Assembly (NCBI RefSeq): GCF_009604385.1
Contig: NZ_WEGJ01000007.1
Location: 1-64,000, forward strand
Direction of reading: 5' to 3'
DNA length: 64,000 bases
DNA from: Streptomyces smaragdinus
GTDB lineage: Bacteria > Actinomycetota > Actinomycetes > Streptomycetales > Streptomycetaceae
Shown: in pieces, positions 1 through 9,161 of the stretch
Numbering within the stretch: the stretch's first letter is position 1
Layout: each line of letters opens with the position of its first letter
Translations under genes and position numbers: made by a program
Notes under the pieces: generated by a model
Databases searched by the model: none
The model's input: the letters and a program-made list of their open reading frames with translations, nothing else
What the model was told of the DNA's origin: nothing

Positions 1-1
1 T

Positions 2-484
2 CCTTCGGTGCGGCTGTCGTCGCTGGCGAGCCGGCGGCACTTCGAGAAGGTGTCGGCGTACGTCTCCGGGATTCCCGGGGACGGCGGGAAGATCGTCACC
101 GGTGGTGTCGACGAGTCGGGCCGCTGGGTCGTTCGGCCGACGATCGTCACCGATCTGCCGCTGGACGCCGCCGCGTACCGGGAGGAGATCTTCGGCCCGG
201 TGTGCGTCGTCAACCGTTTCGACACGGAGGACGAGGCGGTCGCGCTGGCCAACGACACCCGTTACGGCCTCAACGCGATGGTCTTCTCGGAGAACCTCTC
301 CCGCGCCCACCGGGTCTCGTCCCGGCTGCGGGCGGGGATGGTGTGGGTGAACTGCTTCTTCATCCGCGACCTGCGTACCCCCTTCGGCGGCGTCGGTGAC
401 TCGGGCGTGGGCCGCGAGGGCGGGGACTTCAGCCGGGAGTTCTTCACGGAGCCCAAGGCCGTGGTGATGCAGATCCAGCGGTGA
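2..484 (+). CDS. Aldehyde dehydrogenase, C-terminal part (cut by window edge)
   Basis: This is the last ~160 residues of an NAD(P)-dependent aldehyde dehydrogenase; the start and the catalytic Cys region lie outside the window. Visible family features are EEIFGPV (the conserved EE-FGPV block), the YGLNAMV segment and the C-terminal stretch WVNCFFIRDLRTPFGGVGDSG followed by GREGG. The WVNC-F-RDLRTPFGG form resembles 2-hydroxymuconic or 5-carboxymethyl-2-hydroxymuconic semialdehyde dehydrogenases of aromatic ring-cleavage pathways, so such a substrate is likely, but it cannot be fixed without the upstream genes. The 3' end overlaps the convergent next gene by about 40 bases. Confidence 0.85.
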   Translation, partial: PSVRLSSLASRRHFEKVSAYVSGIPGDGGKIVTGGVDESGRWVVRPTIVTDLPLDAAAYREEIFGPVCVVNRFDTEDEAVALANDTRYGLNAMVFSENLSRAHRVSSRLRAGMVWVNCFFIRDLRTPFGGVGDSGVGREGGDFSREFFTEPKAVVMQIQR

Positions 485-1244
485 TCAAGGGGAGCACGTT
501 CGACGCTCCCGGGTAAAACCACGGCGCCCTCTCGCCGCGTTCCAGCGCCGAGAGGGCCGCCAGGGCATCCACTGCCGTCTTGCAGCGCGGGTGCATGGCG
601 GCGAAGGAGGTCAGCCGGGGGCGGAGGGTCGGCAGCCAGTCGGCCACCTCATCGATCCGACCGGAGTAGTACCAGGTGAACTGCAGGTCCTCCCAGAGCA
701 CTTCAGCACCCCAGCTCAGCGCCACCCTGGCCAGCCCCGCATCTGCCTCACGCCCCGGAACCGCGGCCAGATGTGACAGCCACGGAGCAATGCCGTCCGT
801 CGCGGCGGCAATCCCTTCGAGCATGTCGAAGACGGCGGTCGGTCTGCGGCCGTCGGTCAGAGCCAACGACAGCAAGGCTCGGAAGGCCTGGTCAACCGCG
901 TCACGCTCAGGATCCGGCCACGAGGCGAGCCCGGCCCCATGGAGATGGGACATGGCGAGCGAAGGGTCGGTCTCAAGTCCGGGACCCCACATACGAACCG
1001 CACGAGGAAACAACCGACGCCACAGGACGGGGTATTGATCGTCGTCCCAATGGTCCGGCACCTTCCTGACGAAGTAGCCGAGAAGGTCGTCCGACACTCC
1101 CGACACGTCACCACCGAGCAGGAGAAGATCGGACTCCGTCAGGCAGCGGGTACAGCCGGACATGGGCCGGTCGAATGCGGGCGGCTGAGCAAAGGCCGTG
1201 TCAACGGCGTCCAGAGCCAACTGCCATTCCGAAGTGGGTGTCAC
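444..1244 (-). CDS. Hypothetical protein, 266 aa
   Basis: I do not recognise the family. The protein is soluble, with no signal peptide or membrane segment, rich in Trp (WEDLQFTWYYSG) and Leu, and has a CTRC pair near residue 31 that might bind metal. I chose the GTG start at 1244 because AGGTGCAAG lies just before it; a TTG 33 bases upstream is in frame and cannot be excluded. Third-position GC is that of a real gene. Nearby toxin/effector genes make an immunity or accessory role possible, but nothing in the sequence proves this. Confidence 0.6.
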   Translation of the reverse strand: MTPTSEWQLALDAVDTAFAQPPAFDRPMSGCTRCLTESDLLLLGGDVSGVSDDLLGYFVRKVPDHWDDDQYPVLWRRLFPRAVRMWGPGLETDPSLAMSHLHGAGLASWPDPERDAVDQAFRALLSLALTDGRRPTAVFDMLEGIAAATDGIAPWLSHLAAVPGREADAGLARVALSWGAEVLWEDLQFTWYYSGRIDEVADWLPTLRPRLTSFAAMHPRCKTAVDALAALSALERGERAPWFYPGASNVLPLITAGSASPRPWAP

Positions 1245-1349
1245 CTTGCACCTGCTGGGGGGCTCCGCACGGGACAACCGGCGAAGAGTCTCACGCTACA
1301 CCACTTGCCGAAGCGTCACAGATCGAATAGGGCGCCACTCGCTCCAGAG

Positions 1350-1643
1350 TCAGTCCGCAGGGGTTTGCGTGCAGACCCACTGACCGGCTGAACTCCTTTC
1401 GAAGCGAGATCCATCGTTGTGATCAAGGGCTCCGAGCACATATCGTCGAGTAGATAAGTCCTCCGCCGAGACGGGCAGACCCAGTTGGTTGGCCAGGAGA
1501 ACGAGAAGACCGGGAGTAATGTTCGACATAAGGCTGCTGAATAGAAGACCTGGGCCGCCCGAGATCGGGTGAGCGTTCTGCTCCACGGTAAAGATCCGGC
1601 GGTGCCCTCGGACACGCCACAGGTCCGGACGCGCCACGACCAT
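1350..1643 (-). pseudogene. Possible remnant of a small protein in a 668-base gap
   Basis: The gap between the genes at 444-1244 and 1913-2476 has lower GC than its surroundings. One minus-strand frame reads as plausible protein (…NITPGLLVLLANQLGLPVSAE… near its middle) but codon bias is weak, no ribosome site precedes the internal ATG, and the frame upstream of 1643 is Cys/Arg noise. It may be a decayed gene or no gene. I see no tRNA, repeat or mobile element in the rest of 1245-1912. Confidence 0.22.
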
Positions 1644-1912
1644 CAGTCGGTGATCGGGCACGCGTGCGCGGCATGCGCCCCTTCCACGCCCGATACACAT
1701 GCAGCACAGGCGGCCAGACAAGTCAACTCGCGCTTTCACAAATTCATGCAACCCATCCCGCATCCAAAAAGTCCACGTCTGCATGCATGCGCACTCTTGG
1801 CGCAAACGCCGACTCCACCCCGCCCACCCTCACTCGCTTCCCGACCAGATACCAGTGCCGTCGGGGCTCTCTTCCCAGATAGCGAAGTCCTCAGCATGCA
1901 CACAGTCGAGAA

Positions 1913-2476
1913 CTACTCCTGCACGCCTTCCAACCCTGCACGAACATAGATACGCACACCGACTGAGGAGTCCCTATACTCGTACACCTTCACGCAGTGC
2001 TTGAGCTTGCGCAGGATCGGCGGATCCTGCACCCCATTGAGTTGCCCTTCTGGGCACAGGCTGACCATGGACACGCTCTTGGCGACCTCCGGCTCCGGCA
2101 CGCCCAAGTGAGTGAAACTTGCACCAAGCGTGTATGGATTGTTCGGATCGGGGTTAGCATTCGGAACCATCCTGGTGCCGGAGGGGATCAGCTTTCTAAG
2201 GAATTCCCCGGCGGCCTTCTCGGGAAGGAGGAAGGTCAGAATTCCGACATCGTATCGCTCACCCTGTTTGTAACCTGCCCGGCGGTCACCCGCTGCCGCC
2301 GGCACGGGCAACCCAATCACGTCTGCGACCTCGGCAAAGGACGCCTCGCTCTTCCAGCAGCAGTCCTCACGGGTCTGGGTTCCGCCCTCACCCTCACCGG
2401 ATGCGGTGCAGCCCGTCACTGCAGTCAGGGGAATGACCACAGCCATCAGGCAGGTGGGTAGGAACTTCTTGTGCAT
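1913..2476 (-). CDS. Secreted lipoprotein, 187 aa
   Basis: The N-terminus is a classical lipoprotein signal: MHKK, a hydrophobic core, then the lipobox LTAVTGC with the lipidated Cys near residue 23. The mature part is polar, with two adjacent Cys (EDCCWKSE) and two more near the C-terminus that may form disulfides. The family is not recognised. It lies 30 bases downstream of the effector-like gene ending at 2507 on the same strand, so it is probably co-transcribed; an extracytoplasmic immunity or accessory protein for that gene is a reasonable guess, not shown. Confidence 0.8.
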   Translation of the reverse strand: MHKKFLPTCLMAVVIPLTAVTGCTASGEGEGGTQTREDCCWKSEASFAEVADVIGLPVPAAAGDRRAGYKQGERYDVGILTFLLPEKAAGEFLRKLIPSGTRMVPNANPDPNNPYTLGASFTHLGVPEPEVAKSVSMVSLCPEGQLNGVQDPPILRKLKHCVKVYEYRDSSVGVRIYVRAGLEGVQE

Positions 2477-2506
2477 GGGTACCTCATGGTCGGGAGGATT
2501 CGGGCA

Positions 2507-3976
2507 TCAGCGGTATGAGTTGTCACGCCCAGGATCCATGCGGCTCCCACCCAGACCGGGTTCGTCGGGCGCCGGCAATGACCCGGATCCGAGATCGTAA
2601 TGCTTGACGGAGCTATTCCCGGATACATCAAATTCCTGAGCCATCCCGGTCCTGTGGAGCCGCCCTGTCTCTTCATCAGGGATATGCAGGGGGCCGATGT
2701 CCACCGACTTCCCACTGTCCCAGTTGTAACGATCCCATGCGTTGACCTGGTAATCGAGGGAAACCTGCGGTTGACCGTCCGCCGCAGGGGTTACCGTCAC
2801 GACCCCGGTGATGTTTGACCCAGTCGAACCGACGGCGTAGTACCAATTTGGTTCGGATTCCTTGGGGAAGTAATAGGTCTGGTTACGGGATTCCACAGGG
2901 ATAGCTACGGGCCGACCTCCCGACTTCCTGTATTCTTTCAGCGCCTCCTCCCTCCACCGCGATGACTCCTGAGAAAGCGCCTGATCGATGTGCGTTCGGA
3001 ATCCCGGATCATCGTGCATCATCTTGTCGACCGGAAGGTCCAGAGGATCGCCGCTGTTCTCAAGATAGTGCACCATATGCCGGGCAGCGTCTGTGTAGTT
3101 CATCCAATCACCGCCCTCGGCGATCGCCCGGAGCTTCTCCCTGTTCAGCCGATCGTCGAATCCGGGCGACTCGCTGTCGTGTGTGCCTGAGCCTCCGTCC
3201 GGTGCCAGTCGCTTCACCTGAGGAGAAAAGATGCCAGCGGCCAGGAGACTGTCTTTGTGCGATGACCACAGATCGGCTCGGGCCTCCGGCCCGAGGGACA
3301 CCCACAGGCGCCGCAGCTTGGCACGCTGCTGAGGCGAAGCGTCACCCCCGAGCGTAGCGAGCTGGACGGCAACGGGCAGTTGTTCCTCGTCGAGCGAGGT
3401 GTAGGTCGCGTGGCCGGCGTTGTACGGATCCCTGCCGTGAGCCTTGGCCAATGCGCTCTTCACCGCGGCGTCGATCTCGGCGGCGTGGGCGACCGCTCCC
3501 TTGATCGCATCCGCATACCACTGGATGAGGTCCTCCTGCCGCGCGTGTTGTTCAACTCGACAGATGGATTCTGCGACCTGAACGGTGCCATCCCCCATCT
3601 CCGTAATCACCAAGGGCTGGATGCCCTTGGTGGGCTCTCCCTTACCTGCCTGCGCCGTGAGGTCCCGGACACGGCGCTGCAACACAGTCAGTTCGGTCGC
3701 GGCATCATCCAGCACAGCATGGATACTCGCGGCTTCATTGTGAAGGTCTGCGAACTCCTTGACGGCCTGCCGCACGAAATCCTTCGTAACCCCCGCGTTT
3801 ACCCCCTCCCATCGTGCGGCATCCGACTGAAGTAGCAGCCCGCTGTACGCCGAGTCCCGGAGTCGAACGAGATTGGCGGTCATGTCCTTCCAGTCCGCGC
3901 CGGCAATCTCCAGCTTGCGGAGATCGACGTTCATCAGATCGGTGTACGTCAGTCGCTCCATCTCGCGCCCCGTCAT
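2507..3976 (-). CDS. ESX/WXG-type effector-like protein, 489 aa
   Basis: Start is the ATG at 3976, which overlaps the stop of the upstream gene (ATGA), giving translational coupling. Residues ~1-180 are helical and heptad-like (typical of LXG/WXG effector N-termini); a middle segment (DPYNAGHATYTSLDEEQLP…) and a C-terminal beta-rich part with repeated Tyr/Trp (YYFPKES, NWYYAVG, VNAWDRYNWDSG) follow. There is no Sec signal. Domain order, size and the lipoprotein downstream fit a type VII-secreted polymorphic effector, but I cannot assign the C-terminal activity. It could also be a conserved non-toxic actinobacterial surface protein. Confidence 0.7.
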   Translation of the reverse strand: MTGREMERLTYTDLMNVDLRKLEIAGADWKDMTANLVRLRDSAYSGLLLQSDAARWEGVNAGVTKDFVRQAVKEFADLHNEAASIHAVLDDAATELTVLQRRVRDLTAQAGKGEPTKGIQPLVITEMGDGTVQVAESICRVEQHARQEDLIQWYADAIKGAVAHAAEIDAAVKSALAKAHGRDPYNAGHATYTSLDEEQLPVAVQLATLGGDASPQQRAKLRRLWVSLGPEARADLWSSHKDSLLAAGIFSPQVKRLAPDGGSGTHDSESPGFDDRLNREKLRAIAEGGDWMNYTDAARHMVHYLENSGDPLDLPVDKMMHDDPGFRTHIDQALSQESSRWREEALKEYRKSGGRPVAIPVESRNQTYYFPKESEPNWYYAVGSTGSNITGVVTVTPAADGQPQVSLDYQVNAWDRYNWDSGKSVDIGPLHIPDEETGRLHRTGMAQEFDVSGNSSVKHYDLGSGSLPAPDEPGLGGSRMDPGRDNSYR

Positions 3977-4449
3977 TCCACCATCCGGGAAATCTCGGAA
4001 GCGCTCAACGCCGAACCGTCCCGATGCCGCATTGAGGCCGCTACCTCGGCTTCGTCCTCGGCATGCGCCTTCGTCGTGAAGTCCAGGTGATTGGAAATGT
4101 GCGCGCACATCTGCAGTAGAGTGCGTACCTGACCACCCCACACAGTCAGTGCGTCGGACAGTTCCTCGCCCATACTGAAGTTGTGTCCGCGGAGCTCGCT
4201 GACGGCTTGGTCGGTCGACCCGGCGCCGTCCTTGCCGGGCCCACCCCCTGCACTCCTGATATCCGCCTGCCGCCGTAACCGTCCGTGCAGCTCATACGCC
4301 TCATTTCCGACCTTACCCAGATCATCCTGGCATACGACGAGATCGGGACGCCGTCCACTGCCGGGCCCTCTTGAGTCGCACGCAGCCTGATCCAGTCTCA
4401 TCGCACGAGCGTTGGACTTCAGATCGGCCCACTCCTTCTCGAAGGACAT
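3973..4449 (-). CDS. Small helical WXG100-like partner protein, 158 aa
   Basis: The ATG at 4449 follows a purine-rich GAGGGGGG site. The product is mostly helical and contains a central MGEELSDALTVWGGQVRTLL helix with a W-G-G turn at about residue 105, the kind of Trp-Gly turn that joins the two helices of WXG100 proteins. It is translationally coupled to the large effector-like gene downstream, as ESX partner and effector genes usually are. No secretion ATPase (EccC) or other ESX machinery lies in this window, so export would rely on genes elsewhere. Confidence 0.65.
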   Translation of the reverse strand: MSFEKEWADLKSNARAMRLDQAACDSRGPGSGRRPDLVVCQDDLGKVGNEAYELHGRLRRQADIRSAGGGPGKDGAGSTDQAVSELRGHNFSMGEELSDALTVWGGQVRTLLQMCAHISNHLDFTTKAHAEDEAEVAASMRHRDGSALSASEISRMVE

Positions 4450-4704
4450 GATCCCCCCTCTTTCGGACGACTGGGTTGACACCGTACAAGAGGTACCGAT
4501 CTGCCACCACCGGCAGTTCGCCTGGGACATGATGCCGGGCTCGAAGGCCTCGAGCTCCGCGCAGCCCTCTCCGTAGCTCTCCCGGCTGTAGTCCGCCGCT
4601 CGGTCGGAGGGCTCCGTGGCCGCGCTGATCCGGGGCCGTGGCCCGCCGGTCGTTTGTAGGAATCTCGCGACCCATGGCATCAGCAGCAATCGTGACGTGG
4701 TGGC

Positions 4705-6069
4705 ATGGCTCCGGGAGGGGTCCCGCACAGGTCCCCGCAGAATCCCGGTATGCGGGAGAACTTGAGGACGGAAGTCCGTCAGATCGCGAGCGCCGTCGCC
4801 GGCGACACCATCATGCGGTACGCCGATGCCCTGGCCAGGTCGCCCTTTGCCCAGCAGACCATGGACGAGACAGCGCGCCGGGTGGCCACCGAGGCCGCCC
4901 GCGCGGTCGCCGACGAGCGCGTCGCCCACGCCGAGGAGATCGTCCGGGCGGCGGCCTCCGCGGCCGAGTCCGCGGCCGGCGCCACGGCGCGGCGGGTCGC
5001 CGAGAAGGCGGCGTCGGGGCTGGCGGCCGAGACGGAGCGCAGGGCGCTGGAGGCGGCGCGGGAATCGGTCGAGTGCACGCTCGGTGATCAGCGCCGGGAG
5101 ATCACCGAGACGCTGGCCACCGCGCGCAAGGAGTTGGACGAGAAGCTGGGGCGGTTCTGGGGGGAGCTGCAGGGCGCGCGGGCCGAACTGAACCGTAACG
5201 TCGGGCAGTTCGCCCGTAACGAGGCGGTCCGGGCGGTCGCGGCCGCCGCCGAGAAGGTGCCGCCGGTCGTGGAGGTGCGGATCGCGGCGGTCCCGGACCC
5301 GGCCCGGATCAGCGGGCACAGCCATGTGGTGCTGCCCGATGTGCTGCTCGCGCTCGGGGCGGGCTGCCATGTGATGCTGGTGGGTCCGGCCGGGACCGGG
5401 AAGTCGATGATGGCCCAGCAGGCGGCCGAGGGCTTCGGGCAGGAGTTCCATGCGCTGTCGCTCGGCCCGACCACCCCGATGAGCAAGGTCTTCGGCTACT
5501 ACGACGCCCACGGCACGTACCACGACACGCCGTTCCGGAGGGCGTTCGAGCACGGCGGGCTGATGCTCCTGGACGAGCTGGACAGCGGTCACCCGGGCCT
5601 GCTGGCGGAGCTGAACCAGGCGCTGTCGCTGCGCACCTGTGCGTTCGCCGACGGCATGGTCACCGCGCACCGCGACTTCCGGCTGGTGGCGACCGCGAAC
5701 ACCTTCGGCACCGGCGGTGACCGGCAGTACGTGGGCCGGCAGGCGCTGGACGCCGCGACGCTGGACCGGTTCGTCGTGATCGAGGTGCCCGTCGACGAGG
5801 AGCTGGAGGAACGCCTCGCGCTCGCGCACGCGCCGTCGCGCCCCGACGCGGTGCGGCAGGTGGTCCAGCAGGTGCGCGAGCTGCGGACCACGGCGGCGGA
5901 GAAACGGCTGCCGGTGATGTTCTCGCCGCGGGCCAGCATCGACGCGGCCCGGCTGCTGGAGGCGGGAGCGAGTACCGGGCAGGCGATCCGCTGGCGGGTG
6001 GTACGGGGGATGTCGGCGGCACACCGTTCGGCGCTGGGGCTCGCGGACGAGACGGACGGTGTCGCGTGA
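4705..6069 (+). CDS. AAA+ ATPase with N-terminal coiled coil (MoxR/dynein-like), 454 aa
   Basis: The N-terminal ~185 residues are an Ala/Glu/Arg-rich coiled coil. The AAA+ module follows: Walker A GPAGTGKS at residues 227-234, Walker B LMLLDELD near 285-292, and a sensor-1-like ATANTFGTGGD. The loop PTTPMSKVFGYYDAHG matches the MoxR/AAA_5 group of chaperone-like ATPases, which remodel a partner protein. The partner is probably the next gene, which starts inside this one's stop codon. An ATG at 4750 (MRENLRTEV) is an alternative start with more convincing composition. The 255 bases before it (4450-4704) hold the divergent promoters. Confidence 0.85.
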   Translation: MAPGGVPHRSPQNPGMRENLRTEVRQIASAVAGDTIMRYADALARSPFAQQTMDETARRVATEAARAVADERVAHAEEIVRAAASAAESAAGATARRVAEKAASGLAAETERRALEAARESVECTLGDQRREITETLATARKELDEKLGRFWGELQGARAELNRNVGQFARNEAVRAVAAAAEKVPPVVEVRIAAVPDPARISGHSHVVLPDVLLALGAGCHVMLVGPAGTGKSMMAQQAAEGFGQEFHALSLGPTTPMSKVFGYYDAHGTYHDTPFRRAFEHGGLMLLDELDSGHPGLLAELNQALSLRTCAFADGMVTAHRDFRLVATANTFGTGGDRQYVGRQALDAATLDRFVVIEVPVDEELEERLALAHAPSRPDAVRQVVQQVRELRTTAAEKRLPVMFSPRASIDAARLLEAGASTGQAIRWRVVRGMSAAHRSALGLADETDGVA

Positions 6070-6932
6070 TCCGGCCCGGAGCGCGGCCCGGGGACACCGT
6101 CCACGCACTGCCCGCCCTGTGGTCCTGGCAGGAGTACGTGGACCGGGCCCGGGCGCCCGACAGCATCCGCAACGGGGCCGGGCGGCGCAACGCCGCCAAG
6201 TGGGCCGGGGCCACCTGGGACGGCGCGCTGGAACTGGCCGAGGGCGGGTGGACCACCGTCCTGCCCGAGGTGGACGCCGAGGTCGCCGAACTGCGTGAAC
6301 GGGTCGGCGACGAGGTGCTCACCACGGCCATGACACCCGCGTGGGACGTGACCGGCAGCGAGGTGGACGTCGGCGTCTATCTGAGCGGGGTGCCGGAATG
6401 CATGGTGGACGCGGTGCCGCAGCGGATCTCGGCGCGCGGCCGGGTGGTGACGTTCCTGATCCCGGCCGGCTTCGACCACACCACCCCGCACTCGGCGGTA
6501 CTCCACCGGGGGGTGGCGCTGGCCGCGCTCTGCTCCTCGATCATCGCGGCGGGGCACAGCGTGGAGATCTGGTCGGGCTTCTGCGCGTACGTGAGCAAGC
6601 AGGACCGGTTCGCCGCCGTGACACGGGTGATCTCGGCGGCCGAGCCGCTGGACATCGGCCGGCTGATGTTCGCGACGGCGCATCCGGCCATGCTGCGGCG
6701 GCTGTGGATGGCGGTGTGGGACAGCGCCCCGCCGGAGGAGGCGCGGCGGATGAAGGGCGCGCGATACGGCTACGCCCCGTACGACTGCCTGGCGGAGGAC
6801 CTGCCCGAGGGCATCACCGAGCCGTACGTCCTGCCGTATCTGGCGCCGGAGGATCCGCAGTGGGTGTCGGTGGACTCCGCGCTGGCCTGGTGCCGGGAGG
6901 TGTTCACAAATCTCAAGCTGCTACGGGCGTGA
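6066..6932 (+). CDS. AAA+-partner protein of unknown function, 288 aa
   Basis: ATG overlaps the ATPase stop by 4 bases. The sequence contains a predicted alpha/beta core (VVTFLIPAGFD, ALAALCSSIIAAGHSVEIWSG, DIGRLMFATAHPAML) reminiscent of the VWA-like partners of MoxR ATPases, though I see no clear MIDAS motif. This layout, AAA+ followed by a coupled 280-300 aa protein, is common in actinobacteria and phages (I believe the DUF7192 group). The function is unknown; joint assembly or remodelling of a complex with the ATPase is the inference. Confidence 0.8.
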   Translation: MIRPGARPGDTVHALPALWSWQEYVDRARAPDSIRNGAGRRNAAKWAGATWDGALELAEGGWTTVLPEVDAEVAELRERVGDEVLTTAMTPAWDVTGSEVDVGVYLSGVPECMVDAVPQRISARGRVVTFLIPAGFDHTTPHSAVLHRGVALAALCSSIIAAGHSVEIWSGFCAYVSKQDRFAAVTRVISAAEPLDIGRLMFATAHPAMLRRLWMAVWDSAPPEEARRMKGARYGYAPYDCLAEDLPEGITEPYVLPYLAPEDPQWVSVDSALAWCREVFTNLKLLRA

Positions 6933-6959
6933 GGGGTGCGCGAACTCCCGACCCGGGTT

Positions 6960-7481
6960 TCACACGCCGGGCGGGTGGTCGTGGACTCGGTCGACGAGGC
7001 CGTACGCACGTGCCTCCTCCGCGGTGAAGTCACGTTCCGCGTCCCAGTCCCTGCGGATCCGCCAGGGGCTGTGCCCGATCCGCGCGGCCATGAGTTCGGA
7101 GAGCGTGTGGCGTACTCGTACGAGCCTCGCGTCGACGTGTGCGTCGCTTCGGGGGAACGAAGGCCCCCTCATCACTATGCGGGCGCCGCGCACAGTGATG
7201 CGCTTGTCCGGTGCACCGGCCGAGAGCAGGAACTGCGCCATCCCGCCGGCGAGGCCGAACGTATAGGTGGCCACGTCACACGGGACGAGCGTCATCGCGT
7301 CGTAGACGGCCGTCCCCGCGGTGACGGAGCCGCCCGGCGATTCGATGAACAAATGGATGTCCCGGCGCGGCTCCTCGGCCGCGAACCGCAGTAGTTGAGC
7401 CACCACACGGTTCGCCGCGGCGTCGTCGATCTCGCCGTGCAGCTCGACGACCCGGCTCCCGAAAATCTCCCTGTTGCGCAT
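6960..7481 (-). CDS. ClpP-family protein lacking the catalytic Ser and His
   Basis: The 173-aa product has the ClpP/crotonase fold: IHLFIESPGGSVTAG near residues 43-55 (oxyanion strand SPGG) and an FTAEEARAYGLVDRV end. Where ClpP has the nucleophile Ser (GxAASM) this protein has GLAGGMAQF, giving Gly80; the catalytic His (RIMIHQP) is replaced by Arg105 (RIVMRGP). Peptidase activity is therefore not expected. ClpR-like inactive subunits exist in cyanobacteria and plastids, and Streptomyces carry several ClpP paralogues. A regulatory or hetero-oligomeric subunit is the best guess. ClpX/ClpC are not nearby. Confidence 0.85.
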   Translation of the reverse strand: MRNREIFGSRVVELHGEIDDAAANRVVAQLLRFAAEEPRRDIHLFIESPGGSVTAGTAVYDAMTLVPCDVATYTFGLAGGMAQFLLSAGAPDKRITVRGARIVMRGPSFPRSDAHVDARLVRVRHTLSELMAARIGHSPWRIRRDWDAERDFTAEEARAYGLVDRVHDHPPGV

Positions 7482-7524
7482 GGATCCCCCTGCTTGCCGA
7501 CCGTACCTCGGGTAACGCCCGCGA

Positions 7525-8316
7525 TCACTTCCTCAGCATGTCCAGGTCCGCCCGGCGGATGGTCGTCGTGACCAGCAGATCATCGATGAGGTTGTGATTG
7601 AGCGCGTTTCCCACGGGCTGCGGGATCTCGTCCTCGACGAGACCGCGCACGCCGTGCTTCTCGCTGATCCTCAGGCGCACCTTTTCGACGACCCGGGCGG
7701 CCCGCTTCGTGCTCCACTTCTCCCGGGGGCACAACTCCCCCAGTTCGAAGGCCACCTGCGCCCAGGTGAGTGGCGCCGCCGACGGCTCGTTGCGCAGATA
7801 GCGCTGGGCGAGGCAGACGAGGACCAGCTTCTCCTCGTCGCTGATCCCCCGCGTCTCCTCGATGGTCTCCGCCTCGCGGATCCGGTCGGTGTCCCATCCC
7901 GCGACCGATTCCGAACGCCCGGCCACCCGGACCTCGAGCAGGTGCTCGCGCTGCGCCGAGACGATGAACGCGGGTGTGTACCCGACGGGCAGGTGGGCTC
8001 CGTCGCCGCCGAGGACCAGGCCGGATCCGGGGAGCCGGATCGGGGCCTTCCCGGTGTTGCGCAGCACCCAGCCGGAGGGCTCACGTGTGATCAGGCCCTG
8101 GCGGCGGCTGACCTTCTTGTCGCCGGCTCCGACGCAGACGTGGACCTCGGGTACGTTGCGCCCGAAGTACAGGGTGAAGTTCGCGTCGGGGGCCACGCTC
8201 ATGCCGCCGTTCGAGCCCCGGACGAACAGGGTGCCGGGCTCGGCGTGACGGTCCGGGTGGCTCAGGGATCCCGCCGTTTCCGGCAGGAGGGTGACTTTGC
8301 TCGGTGTCCTGGTCAT
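7525..8316 (-). CDS. FHA-domain protein, 263 aa (paralogue of the next gene)
   Basis: The N-terminal half has an FHA-type phosphothreonine-recognition layout (LYFGRN…KVSRRQGLI…WVLRNTG, containing the G-R, S-R and N-T positions). The C-terminal half is a conserved helical domain with RYLRNEPSAAPLTWAQVAFELG and TKRAARVVEKVRLRI, looking like a winged helix. It is about the same length as, and clearly homologous to, the next gene. Two Ser/Thr kinases lie about 1.5 kb away, so phospho-dependent signalling with those kinases is a sensible inference. The ATG at 8316 is the in-frame start that trims a noise-like extension. Confidence 0.75.
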   Translation of the reverse strand: MTRTPSKVTLLPETAGSLSHPDRHAEPGTLFVRGSNGGMSVAPDANFTLYFGRNVPEVHVCVGAGDKKVSRRQGLITREPSGWVLRNTGKAPIRLPGSGLVLGGDGAHLPVGYTPAFIVSAQREHLLEVRVAGRSESVAGWDTDRIREAETIEETRGISDEEKLVLVCLAQRYLRNEPSAAPLTWAQVAFELGELCPREKWSTKRAARVVEKVRLRISEKHGVRGLVEDEIPQPVGNALNHNLIDDLLVTTTIRRADLDMLRK

Positions 8317-8360
8317 GCGAGGGTCCCCTGCTCTGTCTGGTCCTGCGGGGATGATAGGGG

Positions 8361-9146
8361 TCATACCCGGGACCGGTCCCGCGCCACCGCCGCGCCGGCG
8401 TCGATGAGCTCCAGGTCCGGCGGGACGAGCGTCGTGGACTCCACGAGCGCCCGGATCAGGTTGTGCAGCGGGGTGTCGTCGCCTGGCCGGTCGGGTCGCA
8501 ACGGACGGGCGAATCCCGTCGCTTGGAGTCGGCGCCGCACGACCTCGACGCGGTGCTCGATCCGGCGGTCCGTCCACTCCGCGTCCGGCCGCAGCCGGGC
8601 CAGCTCCGCGGCGGCCGTGGTGTACGTCAGGGGGCGCGGGTTCTCCTCGTACCGCAGATAACGCCGGCCCAGTAACACCAGCAGCAGCCGCTCGTCGGGG
8701 TCGAGCGGACAGATCGTCTCGGCTTCCCGGCATGGCATCGGGTCCTCATCGTGTCCCTTCACGTACAACTCCACCAGATGCTCGCGGCTGCCGGATCCCT
8801 TGACGAACACCGGGGTGTAGCCGGTGCCGAGGGGGATCGGTTCGGTGCTGAGGTGCATCGTCAGCCCCCGGGGGAGCCGGATCAGCCGCAGTCCGGTGTT
8901 GCGCAGCCACCACTGCCCTTCCCTGAACGTCAGTTCCCCGTGCTGCCGGCTGACGGACAGGTCGTCCACGCCGACACCCAGGTCCACCGTTCGGTCCCGG
9001 GGCTTGTCCTTCGTCGGGCCGCGGCCGAAGCGAAGGGTCAGGCCCTGCCGCGGTGGTGCCTCGAGCCTGCCGTTGACCGTGCGGGCGCGCAGCGTGCCGG
9101 GCACGGCCGGCCCGGAGTCGCGGGCGAGGCTGGTGGTCGGAGTCAT
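8361..9146 (-). CDS. FHA-domain protein, 261 aa
   Basis: Same architecture as the gene downstream: FHA-like LRFGRGP, DDLSVSRQHGELTF and WWLRNTG in the first half, then a helical domain with RRYLRYEENPRPLTYTTAAAEL and DRRIEHRVEVVRRRL. The SxxH step (SRQH) of canonical FHA domains is intact here, whereas the paralogue has SRRQ. The two are separated by about 45 bases and are probably in one operon with the lipoprotein at 9162-9620. A cytosolic phospho-Thr reader for the adjacent kinases is the likely role. Confidence 0.75.
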   Translation of the reverse strand: MTPTTSLARDSGPAVPGTLRARTVNGRLEAPPRQGLTLRFGRGPTKDKPRDRTVDLGVGVDDLSVSRQHGELTFREGQWWLRNTGLRLIRLPRGLTMHLSTEPIPLGTGYTPVFVKGSGSREHLVELYVKGHDEDPMPCREAETICPLDPDERLLLVLLGRRYLRYEENPRPLTYTTAAAELARLRPDAEWTDRRIEHRVEVVRRRLQATGFARPLRPDRPGDDTPLHNLIRALVESTTLVPPDLELIDAGAAVARDRSRV

Positions 9147-9161
9147 AAGGCGCTCCTCGGC

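Noticed and set aside
4450..6108. Minus-strand open frame of about 700 codons opposite the AAA+ gene
   Set aside because: Only its last 158 codons (from 4449) are a real gene; the rest is an antisense shadow of the ATPase gene.
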